Of a stretch of DNA of 64,000 bases, positions 50,106 through 57,506 are shown piece after piece. The notes beneath the pieces are model-generated. The model was not told the origin of the DNA, did not search any database, and saw nothing but the letters and a program-made list of their open reading frames with translations. Position 1 is the stretch's first letter, and every line of letters starts with the position of its first letter. Origin of the DNA: Parapontixanthobacter aurantiacus. Lineage in GTDB: Bacteria > Pseudomonadota > Alphaproteobacteria > Sphingomonadales > Sphingomonadaceae. A program made the position numbers and the translations under genes. The stretch is from contig NZ_WTYW01000002.1 in assembly GCF_009827635.1 (NCBI RefSeq), positions 124,001 to 188,000 on the forward strand, in the 5' to 3' direction.

Positions 50106-51449
50106 TCAGAGGCGGCGAATATGCGGCACCGACAGATTGACGAGCATCAGTTCGTGCAGCGCATAGACGAGCGCATCGGCGCGGTCCGGACTGCGGCCCG
50201 GACCCTCGTAGCCGCCGCCGACCATGAGGCCGCACATCTCGTCCTCCAGCCGGGCGAAGACGCCTGCGTGAAAGACCCGACCCGCCTCGTAGAGGGCGGC
50301 AATGGGTTCGGCGCGGGCAACCTTTCCGCGCGAGGCATGGACGAGCTTGACCGGCAGGGAAACGCTGGCCGCGCGCAGCACGCTTTCGACCATCGCGCCG
50401 CCCTGGTTCGCCTCCGCGATGACCCGGTCGGCACTCCATTCGTCGGACGCATCGGCCACGGCACGAGCCCAGCGTTCGGGGCTCGCCCGTTCGACCGAGC
50501 GATCGGCCAGCACTTCGGCGGTCCCGTCCTGCGCCAGCGCGCAGACGACGATGCCGCAGGCATCGCCATGCGCACTCGCCGGAGGATCGACGCCGATGAC
50601 GATGCGGCGCCACGCCCCCTCTTCCCGGTTTGCAGGGAAGGATGCGCGGCGGCATTTCTCGATCAGGCTGCGGTTCCACAAAGCGCCCTCGACATCGCGC
50701 AGCAGGACGCCGTCGAGCTCCTGCCGGCCCAATGCGCTTCCCCCGAAACTGCGTTCCATGTGACGCAGGAAGGCGGGCGGCAGATTGTCCGCATTGTCGT
50801 AGGTCGAGCCGCGGGTCACCGCGACGTCCTTGCTGCGATCGTCGATCAGCCTCCGCAGTAGCGGAACGGCGCGCGGCGTAGTGGTCGCCACGACCTGCTG
50901 CACCGGACCGAGGCGCAGGCCCATCAGCAAATTGTCCCAAGCCTTGGTAGCCCGCTCGCCCGCACTGTCCCACTTCGCGATCTCGTCGCACCAGGCATGG
51001 CTGTGCTGCGGTCCCCTCAGCGCTTCAGGCTCGCCGGCGGAATAGAACAGCGCCTGCGCGCCGTTGTCCCAGACGAGCCGCCGGTTGGACGGTTCGAATT
51101 GCGGGGTCCGGTCGGGCGGCGTGACGGCGAGGACGCCGCTTTCGCCTTCGACCATGATGCTGCGTACTTCCGATAGAGACGCTCCGACGAGGGCGATCCG
51201 CGCGCCGGGCGTCGTGCGTGCCACCTGTCTCACCCACTCGGCCCCGGCGCGGGTCTTGCCGAAGCCGCGGCCCGCGCAGATGAGCCAGATTCGCCAGGGC
51301 GAGCGTGGCGGCAATTGCTCGGCGCGGGCGAACAGCCCCCAGTGATAGGCGAAGGCCTCGCGCTCCTCGTCGGACAGCGAGGCAACGAGTTCGGCAAAGT
51401 CGCGCTCGCCCGTTTCGAGAAGCCAGCGATACTGGCCGTTCTCGCTCAC
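50106..51449 (-). CDS. GTA terminase large subunit (g2)
   Basis: The 447-residue protein is the packaging motor. The ATPase part has Walker A AGRGFGKT at residues 59-66 and the Walker B region AWCDEIAKW near 155, and the C-terminal nuclease starts VIGVDPPASAHGDACGI near 292. It moves host DNA into the head without a fixed start site in GTA systems. The ATG at 51449 overlaps the stop of the small subunit. Length and domain order are those of the GTA TerL. Confidence 0.95.
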   Translation of the reverse strand: MSENGQYRWLLETGERDFAELVASLSDEEREAFAYHWGLFARAEQLPPRSPWRIWLICAGRGFGKTRAGAEWVRQVARTTPGARIALVGASLSEVRSIMVEGESGVLAVTPPDRTPQFEPSNRRLVWDNGAQALFYSAGEPEALRGPQHSHAWCDEIAKWDSAGERATKAWDNLLMGLRLGPVQQVVATTTPRAVPLLRRLIDDRSKDVAVTRGSTYDNADNLPPAFLRHMERSFGGSALGRQELDGVLLRDVEGALWNRSLIEKCRRASFPANREEGAWRRIVIGVDPPASAHGDACGIVVCALAQDGTAEVLADRSVERASPERWARAVADASDEWSADRVIAEANQGGAMVESVLRAASVSLPVKLVHASRGKVARAEPIAALYEAGRVFHAGVFARLEDEMCGLMVGGGYEGPGRSPDRADALVYALHELMLVNLSVPHIRRL

Positions 51450-51982
51450 TTGCGCTTATCCTTCGGCGAAGCGGCGGCAGGCCGGACCATGCCTTCGATC
51501 AGGATGCCCGATTCCTTCTTGCGATGTGCGAGGCGCAAAGCCTCGATTTTCGCGGTGATCGAGCCGAGCACGGCTTCCTCGTCGAGATTGGCGCGCGAGG
51601 CCTTCTCTTGCCCCACGCTTTCCCGGTGCGCACCGAGGACGCGCAAGGCGGAGGCGAAATCGAACTTGCCCCCTTCCGCGGTGGCGAAATCGCCGTCGCG
51701 CAAGCGCCGCAGCACTTCCATCTCGAGATGGTCGTAGCCTTCGCACAGGGCATCGAACCACTGGCGGCGGAATTCCGGTTCCTCGCGGCGGACCTTGTAG
51801 GCCCGGCCCGGCGCCACGCCCGCGATCTTCGCGCTACGAGTGACGTTGGACGTTTCGGCGAGCGCGGTCAGGAAGTCCTTCCTCCAATGCTTCGAAAGTT
51901 CCGCGCCGCCTTCTTCGGCAAGAATGGCTTTCGTCATCCGCGTCTTGGAGCGCGCACTGCGTCTCCTGCCTTCGTCGGCCAT
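51446..51982 (-). CDS. GTA small terminase subunit (g1-type)
   Basis: The 178-residue protein opens the GTA operon and overlaps terL by 4 bases. It has a basic N-terminus, a helix-turn-helix-like segment FLTALAETSNVTRSAKIAGVA and a long charged coiled coil with LEMEVLRRLRDGDFAT. GTA small subunits lack strong specificity for a packaging site, in keeping with random DNA packaging. GGGAGGAGCC lies before the ATG. The family name g1 rests on position as much as on sequence. Confidence 0.85.
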   Translation of the reverse strand: MADEGRRRSARSKTRMTKAILAEEGGAELSKHWRKDFLTALAETSNVTRSAKIAGVAPGRAYKVRREEPEFRRQWFDALCEGYDHLEMEVLRRLRDGDFATAEGGKFDFASALRVLGAHRESVGQEKASRANLDEEAVLGSITAKIEALRLAHRKKESGILIEGMVRPAAASPKDKRK

Positions 51983-52061
51983 CGGCTCCTCCCGTCAATG
52001 TCGTGATCCGGCGCGTGGACCGGCGGGGCGTTTCCGACTCGGTCTATCGCGATGTTCCTGT

Positions 52062-52090
52062 TATGTACCCAAACAGCGTGACGATGTCAA
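52062..52090 (-). promoter_or_regulatory. Candidate promoter of the GTA cluster
   Basis: On the minus strand a perfect -35 box TTGACA (52090-52085) is followed by a 17-base spacer and TACATA (52067-52062). It reads toward the small terminase gene, whose start is 80 bases away. This is in an AT-rich patch (about 52060-52125) in an otherwise GC-rich area. No other promoter of this quality was seen in the GTA region, and the downstream genes mostly overlap, so one transcript is likely. The -10 box is only a partial match to TATAAT. Confidence 0.6.
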
Positions 52091-52199
52091 TAACAAATAA
52101 CCAAATAGGATAATCAAACTGCGAAAACAGCCGTTGCGTCGGTTGGCGCGCGGCCCTAAACCCACGCGCTTGCGGCGCAGCACGGAGGGAACGACGCAA

Positions 52200-52844
52200 A
52201 TGAGCAGACTGCTGCGCGGCCTGTACGAATGGGTCATGGAAAAGGCGGCGCATCCCCATGCGGAGTGGTGGCTGGCCTTTTTCTGCTTCATCGAGGCGAG
52301 CTTCTTTCCGATCCCGCCGCATCCCCTGCTCGGCCTGATGTGCCTCGCGGAACCGAAAAAGGCGGTCCGCTTCGGCCTCATCGCCACCGCGGCAAGCGTT
52401 CTGGGCGGATTGTTCGGCTATCTCATCGGCTATGCGCTCTTCGACCTCGTCGGAGTGCCGCTATTGACGGCGATCGGCCTCATCGACAGCCTGCCCGCTG
52501 CGCGCTGCACCTTCGACGAATACGGCGTTCTCGCCGTCATCATCGCGGCGGCGACGCCCGTTCCCTTCAAGCTGCTGACGATTACCGCCGGCTTCCTCGG
52601 CATGGCGCTGGTCCCGTTCATCCTGGCGAGCGTCGCGGGCAGGGCGCTCATCTTCCTGACGGTCGGCATCCTGTTCCGTGTCTTCGGGCGTCCCATCAAG
52701 AGCTTCATCGAGAAGTATCTGGGCCTCGTCACCATTGCCTTTGTCGCGCTAGTGGTGGGCGGAGTGCTCATCCTGACGCAGCTTGGCGGGGGCGGGGAAG
52801 AGGACGACCCCTGCGCCTCGACCACGGTCGAGAGCCTGTCCTAG
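52200..52844 (+). CDS. DedA/VTT-domain membrane protein (YqaA-like)
   Basis: The ATG at 52200 follows GGAGGGA. The 214-residue protein has about five membrane helices and the VTT (SNARE-associated) domain pattern: WWLAFFCFIEASFFPIPPHPLL, GGLFGYLIGYALFD, and a second half with ATPVPFKLLTITAGF, where the Pro-rich reentrant loop is found. Relatives handle lipid carriers or drug resistance at the inner membrane. It is divergent from the GTA cluster and ends overlapping the stop of the DsbA-like gene by 4 bases. Confidence 0.9.
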   Translation: MSRLLRGLYEWVMEKAAHPHAEWWLAFFCFIEASFFPIPPHPLLGLMCLAEPKKAVRFGLIATAASVLGGLFGYLIGYALFDLVGVPLLTAIGLIDSLPAARCTFDEYGVLAVIIAAATPVPFKLLTITAGFLGMALVPFILASVAGRALIFLTVGILFRVFGRPIKSFIEKYLGLVTIAFVALVVGGVLILTQLGGGGEEDDPCASTTVESLS

Positions 52845-53389
52845 CCGCCGCTATCCGCCGTTTCGCGCGCTCGCTCGATAGCACGGGCGAACTCGCCCTC
52901 GTCCATCGCACCCACGATGCGATAATTGCCGATCAGATAGGTGGGCGTGCCAGACACGCCGAGCCTGAGCGCATCCGTGCGGTTGCGCTCGATCGTCGCT
53001 TCGATCTCGCTGTCACTTGCCAGGTCCCGCTCGATCTGCTGCCAGTCGCCGCCGAGGCCGCGCACGATGCGCCGCATCACCGGGTCGGTCAGCGTCTCGC
53101 GCTCGCGCATGAAAGCGTCATGCACCTGCGGGTACAACCCCTGGTTGCGCGCTGCCAAGGCGACCCGCGCCGCCCGGTCCGAGATGTCTCCGAAGACGGG
53201 CAGGTCGCGGTAGATAATCCGCGTATTTCCGTCGCGGGTGACGGCGTTCAGCATTTCGGGATGCGCGGCGCGGCAGGCCGGACACTGGAAATCGGTGAAG
53301 ACGACGATGCTCGTTTGCGCGTCGGCCGGGCCGGAAGAAGGCGAAACCTCGTCTTCGAGAAACGGGCGCAGCGCGATCCGGTCGGACAC
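52841..53389 (-). CDS. DsbA-family thiol oxidoreductase with start-codon problem
   Basis: From the GTG at 53389 the frame codes 182 residues with a thioredoxin fold: IVVFTDFQCPACRAAHPEM (CPAC at 36-39), the helical insert and VSGTPTYLIGN with the cis-Pro. It would oxidise or isomerise disulfides in the periplasm, but this start leaves no signal sequence. The same frame is open upstream to 53554 and encodes a basic stretch followed by a membrane helix (SLVAVCILAFAVGGWL), so the true protein is almost surely longer. No ATG, GTG or TTG exists in that upstream part; an ATT at 53548, ATC at 53530 or a CTG would have to be used. A sequencing error is another explanation. Confidence 0.8.
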   Translation of the reverse strand: MSDRIALRPFLEDEVSPSSGPADAQTSIVVFTDFQCPACRAAHPEMLNAVTRDGNTRIIYRDLPVFGDISDRAARVALAARNQGLYPQVHDAFMRERETLTDPVMRRIVRGLGGDWQQIERDLASDSEIEATIERNRTDALRLGVSGTPTYLIGNYRIVGAMDEGEFARAIERARETADSGG

Positions 53390-53534
53390 GTCGACGCCAT
53401 TCGCGCCGTTCTGCTTCAGCCAGCCTCCGACGGCGAAGGCGAGGATGCAGACGGCGACCAGCGACAGCCAGCCGCCCGTTCCCAGCTTGCGGGCGGGCGG
53501 CCGGTCCGTCGGGTCATCAACTTCGGCGATGGGA

Positions 53535-53966
53535 TCAGCCGGAGAAATTCGTCGTCAGGGTAATTTCCGCGTCGAGCAGCTTGGAGATGGGGCAGTTCTC
53601 CTTCGCCTTGTTCGCCAGCTCCTCGAATTTGGCCTGCTCCGCGTCCGGCACGTTTCCGGTCAGCGTCAGGTCGGAACGCGTGACGGTGAACCCGTCGCCG
53701 TCTTTCTCCAGGCTGACCTTCGCGGTCGTCTCCAGCGTGCCGTTCTCGTAACCGGCATCGCCCAGCTGGAACGCCAGCGCCATGGTGAAGCAGCTGGCGT
53801 GGGCGGCAGCAATGAGTTCCTCGGGGTTCGTGCCCGAGCCGTCCTCGAACCTCGTGTTGAAGCCGTAGGGCTGGTCCTTCAGGGCGCCCGATTCGGTGGA
53901 CACGTGGCCCTTACCGCTCTTGCCCAGACCTTCGTATTTCGCACTGCCGGTTTTCGTGATTGCCAT
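53535..53966 (-). CDS. osmC: OsmC-family peroxiredoxin
   Basis: The 143-residue protein is an OsmC/Ohr-type peroxidase with both reactive cysteines, C59 in AAAHASCFTMALAF and C125 in AKENCPISKLL. The start MAITKTGSAKYEG and the pattern GFNTRFEDGSGTNPEELIA fit OsmC more than Ohr. It would reduce organic peroxides with thiol partners. GGAGATAC precedes the ATG. It is upstream of the DsbA-like gene on the same strand with almost no gap. Confidence 0.94.
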   Translation of the reverse strand: MAITKTGSAKYEGLGKSGKGHVSTESGALKDQPYGFNTRFEDGSGTNPEELIAAAHASCFTMALAFQLGDAGYENGTLETTAKVSLEKDGDGFTVTRSDLTLTGNVPDAEQAKFEELANKAKENCPISKLLDAEITLTTNFSG

Positions 53967-54065
53967 GATGTTCGTATCTCCTGTGGTTTCGACAGGATCA
54001 ACGACGCATCAGGGCCAGCCGTTCCGCCGAACGGCGCGTGTCCGGCGCATTTCGGCAACCGATGG

Positions 54066-55316
54066 TCAGATGATGCCGACCTTCTTTCCGGCTGCTTCGA
54101 AAATGTCGAGGATCGTCTTTACCTCCTCGGTCGTGTGTTCGGCGCAGAGCGAACAGCGCAGCAGCGTCATGTTGCCAGGTGTCGCCGGCGGGCGAGCGAG
54201 ATTGACGTAGAGGCCTTCCTTCAGCAGCGCTTCCCACATGGCCGCGCCCTGCCCGAGGTCGGGCATGATGACGGCGATGATGGCGCTTTCCGCCGTCTCC
54301 GTGCCGAGCTTGAAGCCCAGAGCCTTCAGCCCTGCGTGGAGCCGCTTGGAGTTCTCCCACAGATGCGCGCGCTTGTCGGAACCGTGCATCAATTTCCGGA
54401 TGCTGGTCGCGGCAGTGGCGACGACGCTCGGCGGAAGAGAAGCGGTGAAGGTGTAGGGGCGGCAGACGAGCCGCATGATCTCGAACTTCGGATGGTTGGA
54501 AACGCAGAAGCCGCCCACCGTGCCGACGCTCTTGGAGAAGGTGCCGATGATGAAGTCGACCTCGTCGATGACGCCCTGCGCCTCGACGACGCCACGGCCG
54601 TTCTCTCCGATGAAGCCCATCGAATGCGCTTCGTCGACCAGCACCATCGCGCCGTGCCGTTTTGCGATGGCGACCATCTCCTTCAGCGGAGCGACATCGC
54701 CGAGCATCGAATAGACGCCTTCCAGCACGACGAGGATGCCGGCGCCTTCGGGAATGCGCTTCAACCGCTTTTCCATCGCTTCGATGTCGTTGTGCTTGAA
54801 CGGAACGATCTCGGCATCGCCCATCTTGCATCCATCATAGATCGAGGCGTGCGAATCGATGTCGAGGACAATGTAATCGCCCTTTCCGGCGATGGTCGAA
54901 ATGATTCCGAGGTTGGCCTGGTAGCCGGTCGAGAACACCATGGCATGATCCATGGCGTAGAACTCCTTCAAGGCATCCTCGACATCCTTGTGCCCCTGGT
55001 AGGTGCCATTGAGGACGCGGCTGCCCGTCGTGCCCGTGCCGAAGTCCGAAAGCGCCTGTTTTCCGGCATCCACGACGTCCGGATCGAAGGTCATGCCCAT
55101 GTAGTTATAGGTGCCCAGCAGGATCGTCTCGCGCCCGTTGCAGATCGCCCGCGTCGGCGAGAGCACCTGCTCCATGACGAGGTTGAACGGGTCCTCGACG
55201 CCCGAAGACAGCAGGTCCTCGCGCATCTTGATGATCGGATCGAACTTGCTGAAGAGGTCCTTGCCGTCGCTCTCCCGGGAAACCGGGGCGTTGTCCTGCA
55301 TGATCGCCTCGCTCAC
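54066..55316 (-). CDS. spt: Serine palmitoyltransferase
   Basis: This PLP enzyme condenses serine with an acyl thioester to 3-ketosphinganine, the first step of sphingolipid synthesis. The 416-residue product begins at a GTG at 55316 that overlaps the acp stop; an ATG at 55301 is an alternative. Diagnostic stretches are ILLGTYNYMGMTFDPDVVDA, DSHASIYDGC, LVDEAHSMGFIGENG and GTFSKSVGTVGGF with the PLP lysine. The sequence is close to the characterised Sphingomonas paucimobilis enzyme, including CRPYTFTASLPPS near the end. It explains the expected glycosphingolipid outer membrane of this group. Confidence 0.95.
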   Translation of the reverse strand: MSEAIMQDNAPVSRESDGKDLFSKFDPIIKMREDLLSSGVEDPFNLVMEQVLSPTRAICNGRETILLGTYNYMGMTFDPDVVDAGKQALSDFGTGTTGSRVLNGTYQGHKDVEDALKEFYAMDHAMVFSTGYQANLGIISTIAGKGDYIVLDIDSHASIYDGCKMGDAEIVPFKHNDIEAMEKRLKRIPEGAGILVVLEGVYSMLGDVAPLKEMVAIAKRHGAMVLVDEAHSMGFIGENGRGVVEAQGVIDEVDFIIGTFSKSVGTVGGFCVSNHPKFEIMRLVCRPYTFTASLPPSVVATAATSIRKLMHGSDKRAHLWENSKRLHAGLKALGFKLGTETAESAIIAVIMPDLGQGAAMWEALLKEGLYVNLARPPATPGNMTLLRCSLCAEHTTEEVKTILDIFEAAGKKVGII

Positions 55317-55558
55317 GATGCGGCCTGCATCTTGTGAACGGCATCGACAAGCTGTCCGTAGCGCTCGATCTCGGCCTGCTGGTTCATCGAGATGATGATG
55401 TCGAAAGCGTCCTCGATCTCGGCGACGAAGTCCATCACGGTGAGGCTGTCGAATTCGAGGTCGTTGGCAAAGCTCGTATCTTCGGTGATCGTGATGCCCT
55501 TCTTGTTGAAGGGTTCGATCAATTCGCGAATGCGGGCATCGACGGCTGCTCGGTCCAT
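55313..55558 (-). CDS. Acyl carrier protein of the sphingolipid pathway
   Basis: The 81-residue protein has the phosphopantetheine site in EFDSLTVMDF (Ser38) and ends AAS overlapping the spt start. It is not the fatty-acid AcpP: the flanks are different, and its operon with spt suggests that it carries the acyl chain given to serine palmitoyltransferase, as in Caulobacter and sphingomonads. The ATG at 55558 is the natural start. Confidence 0.93.
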   Translation of the reverse strand: MDRAAVDARIRELIEPFNKKGITITEDTSFANDLEFDSLTVMDFVAEIEDAFDIIISMNQQAEIERYGQLVDAVHKMQAAS

Positions 55559-55691
55559 AATTCGGGTAATCCAATGCTTGCTGCCCGAATGCCGCAGGGC
55601 GACGGGCGGTATCTTTCCAAAGCGATTGACGGGAAAAGCGGTCCGAACCCCCGTTTGTCAAGCTTTCGCCGCTTTTCGCCTGCCGTTTCCC

Positions 55692-56072
55692 CTAGGCGAA
55701 GAACTTGCGAACCGCGCTCAAGAAGGGACTGATGGAGACGGGTTTCGACAGATAGCCTTCCGCGCCCGCTTCCCTGATGCGCTCTTCATCGCCGGTTCCG
55801 GCATAGGCGGTGACAGCCAGCACGGGGGTCGCGGAAAGCGTACGATCCTTCTTCAATGCGCTGATCAGATCGAGCCCGGAGATATTGGGCAGATTGATAT
55901 CCATTATGACGAGATCGGGCTTGAAACCGCGCGCCTTCTCTATCACCATATTACCGTCGGATGCCGGCTCGACGGAGAACCCGTTGGCAGTCAGGATATC
56001 GCAGAACAATTTCCGGTTGAGGTCGTTATCCTCCACAACCAGGATACGTTTTTCCACCAGGGCAGTCTCCAC
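55692..56072 (-). CDS. divK: Cell-cycle response regulator DivK
   Basis: This 126-residue single-domain receiver has the acidic pocket (VVEDND), the phosphoacceptor Asp58 (LVIMDINLPNISG), Thr in VLAVTAYAGTGDEE and the Lys in YLSKPVS. Order and motifs match Caulobacter DivK, which relays kinase state to the CtrA pathway and sets cell polarity. It is divergent from DUF3572, as is common in alphaproteobacteria. It has no output domain. Confidence 0.92.
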   Translation of the reverse strand: METALVEKRILVVEDNDLNRKLFCDILTANGFSVEPASDGNMVIEKARGFKPDLVIMDINLPNISGLDLISALKKDRTLSATPVLAVTAYAGTGDEERIREAGAEGYLSKPVSISPFLSAVRKFFA

Positions 56073-56098
56073 GATTACCGTCCTATACCGCCAAGAGG

Positions 56099-56395
56099 AT
56101 GTTTACAATTTATAAACCGTTGAAACGCGCCGAGAATCAAGTTTCGCACGACCCCGGCGTCCTTTCCCTGACTGCATTGGGCTGGATCTTGCAGGACGAG
56201 GATCGCGCAACCCGGCTTCTTTCCCTCACCGGTCTGACGCCGGAACGTCTGCGCAACGCCGTCGAAGAACCGGCGGTTCAGGGCGCCATTCTGGAATATC
56301 TGACCAATTACGAACCCGACCTTGTCCGGTGCGCGGAGGCGCTAGGCGTCGAACCCGCAGAACTTGTCGCCGCCCATGCGGAGCTGACACGATGA
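56099..56395 (+). CDS. DUF3572-family protein
   Basis: The 98-residue helical protein reads SLTALGWILQDEDRATRLLSLTGLTPERLRNAV, the DUF3572 pattern (all helical, about 90 residues). Such genes sit beside divK in many alphaproteobacteria, but the role is not known. The ATG at 56099 gives a slightly longer N-terminus than relatives. Its stop overlaps the next start as ATGA, so it is co-translated with the HAD-like protein. Confidence 0.85.
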   Translation: MFTIYKPLKRAENQVSHDPGVLSLTALGWILQDEDRATRLLSLTGLTPERLRNAVEEPAVQGAILEYLTNYEPDLVRCAEALGVEPAELVAAHAELTR

Positions 56396-57036
56396 GCGGC
56401 GCTCGAAAGCCGCTGATCGTTTCGGATTGCGATGAGGTGCTGTTACACATGGTTGCGCATTTCAAGGCGTGGCTGGAAGAAAGCGAAGGCGTCGATTTCA
56501 ATCTGCAAGGCAATAATTTCGCCGAGGCCATGCGGTGGCAGGAGAGCGGAGAACTGGTCGGCGAAAAGGACATCTGGCGGCTGCTCGGCGGGTTCTTCGA
56601 TACGGAGATGGGGCGGCAGAACCCGATCGAAGGCGCAATCGAAAGTCTCAACGCTTTATCGCAGGATGCCGATGTCGTCATCCTGACGAACCTCGTCGAC
56701 AAGCGACGCGACGATCGCACGCGCCAGCTGATCGAACACGGTCTCGATGCAAAGGTCTACACGAACCAGGGTCCCAAGGGACCTGCCCTGGCGAAGATCG
56801 TCGCGGAATTCGATCCCAGCCACGCCATCTTTATCGACGATCTGTCACAGCACATTCGCTCCGCGCGGGAAACCGACCCGCGGATATCGACGCTGCATCT
56901 GTGCGGCGAGCCGCTGCTCGCCCCGCATATCGACTGCGCATTTGAGGCGGGGCACGCCGATGCGCGGATCGACAATTGGGCGGAAGCCTTGCCGTGGTTG
57001 CAAAGCCGTCTCGAAAAGGAACCAGTCGCATCATGA
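56392..57036 (+). CDS. HAD-superfamily hydrolase-like protein
   Basis: The 214-residue product begins MSGARKPLIVSDCDEVLLHMV; the DxD motif with the nucleophile Asp is near residue 12. LTNLVD gives the second motif and IFIDDLSQHIRSA gives the acidic fourth motif, so the phosphatase site looks complete. The start is in the ATGA overlap with DUF3572, and the stop overlaps the RidA start likewise. The substrate is unknown; HAD plus RidA pairing suggests damage control of a metabolite, but this is inference. Confidence 0.88.
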   Translation: MSGARKPLIVSDCDEVLLHMVAHFKAWLEESEGVDFNLQGNNFAEAMRWQESGELVGEKDIWRLLGGFFDTEMGRQNPIEGAIESLNALSQDADVVILTNLVDKRRDDRTRQLIEHGLDAKVYTNQGPKGPALAKIVAEFDPSHAIFIDDLSQHIRSARETDPRISTLHLCGEPLLAPHIDCAFEAGHADARIDNWAEALPWLQSRLEKEPVAS

Positions 57037-57494
57037 AAATCGAAGAGCGCTTACAGGAACTCGACATCGAATTGCCGCGGGCAGCGGCTCCCGTGGCAAG
57101 CTACGTCCCGGTCGTGGTCCACGGCAGCACCGCTTACGTCTCGGGGCAGCTGCCCTTCATTAACGAACAGCTCGGCACCGGACGGCTGGGGGACGACATT
57201 TCGGTCGACCGCGGTATGCAGCTCGCCCGTGCCTGCGGCCTGATGATCCTCGCGCAGCTGAAGGCAGCGGATATCGATCTCGACGACGTCGAACGGATCG
57301 TCAAACTGAACGTCTTCGTCAATTGCACGAAGGATTTTGCCGACCAGCCCAAGGTCGCCAACGGCGCATCCGAGCTCATGTTCGACGTCTTTGGTGAAAA
57401 GGGTCGCCATGCGCGGGCGGCGGTCGGGGTTCCGGCCTTGCCGCTTCACGCCGCAGTCGAGGTCGATGCCGTCATCGCGTTGCGCGCGGAGTAG
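57033..57494 (+). CDS. RidA-family (YjgF/UK114) protein
   Basis: The 153-residue protein starts MKIEERLQELDIELPRAAAP and belongs to the longer RidA-like branch (YABJ/YoaB-type with an N-terminal addition), with AYVSGQLPF, MILAQLKAADIDLDDVERIVKLNVFVN and the final RAAVGVPALPLHAAVEVDAVI. Canonical RidA deaminates reactive enamines through an Arg in the RxxxGxxxLP motif; the Arg in HARAAVGVPALPL is present here. It overlaps the HAD-like gene by 4 bases and precedes the acyltransferase by 12. Confidence 0.92.
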   Translation: MKIEERLQELDIELPRAAAPVASYVPVVVHGSTAYVSGQLPFINEQLGTGRLGDDISVDRGMQLARACGLMILAQLKAADIDLDDVERIVKLNVFVNCTKDFADQPKVANGASELMFDVFGEKGRHARAAVGVPALPLHAAVEVDAVIALRAE

Positions 57495-57506
57495 GCCAAA
57501 AGGCTG

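Noticed and set aside
37940-51982. Interpretation of the GTA region as a prophage
   Set aside because: No integrase, attachment repeat, repressor, replication or holin gene is seen, and gene order follows alphaproteobacterial GTA clusters.
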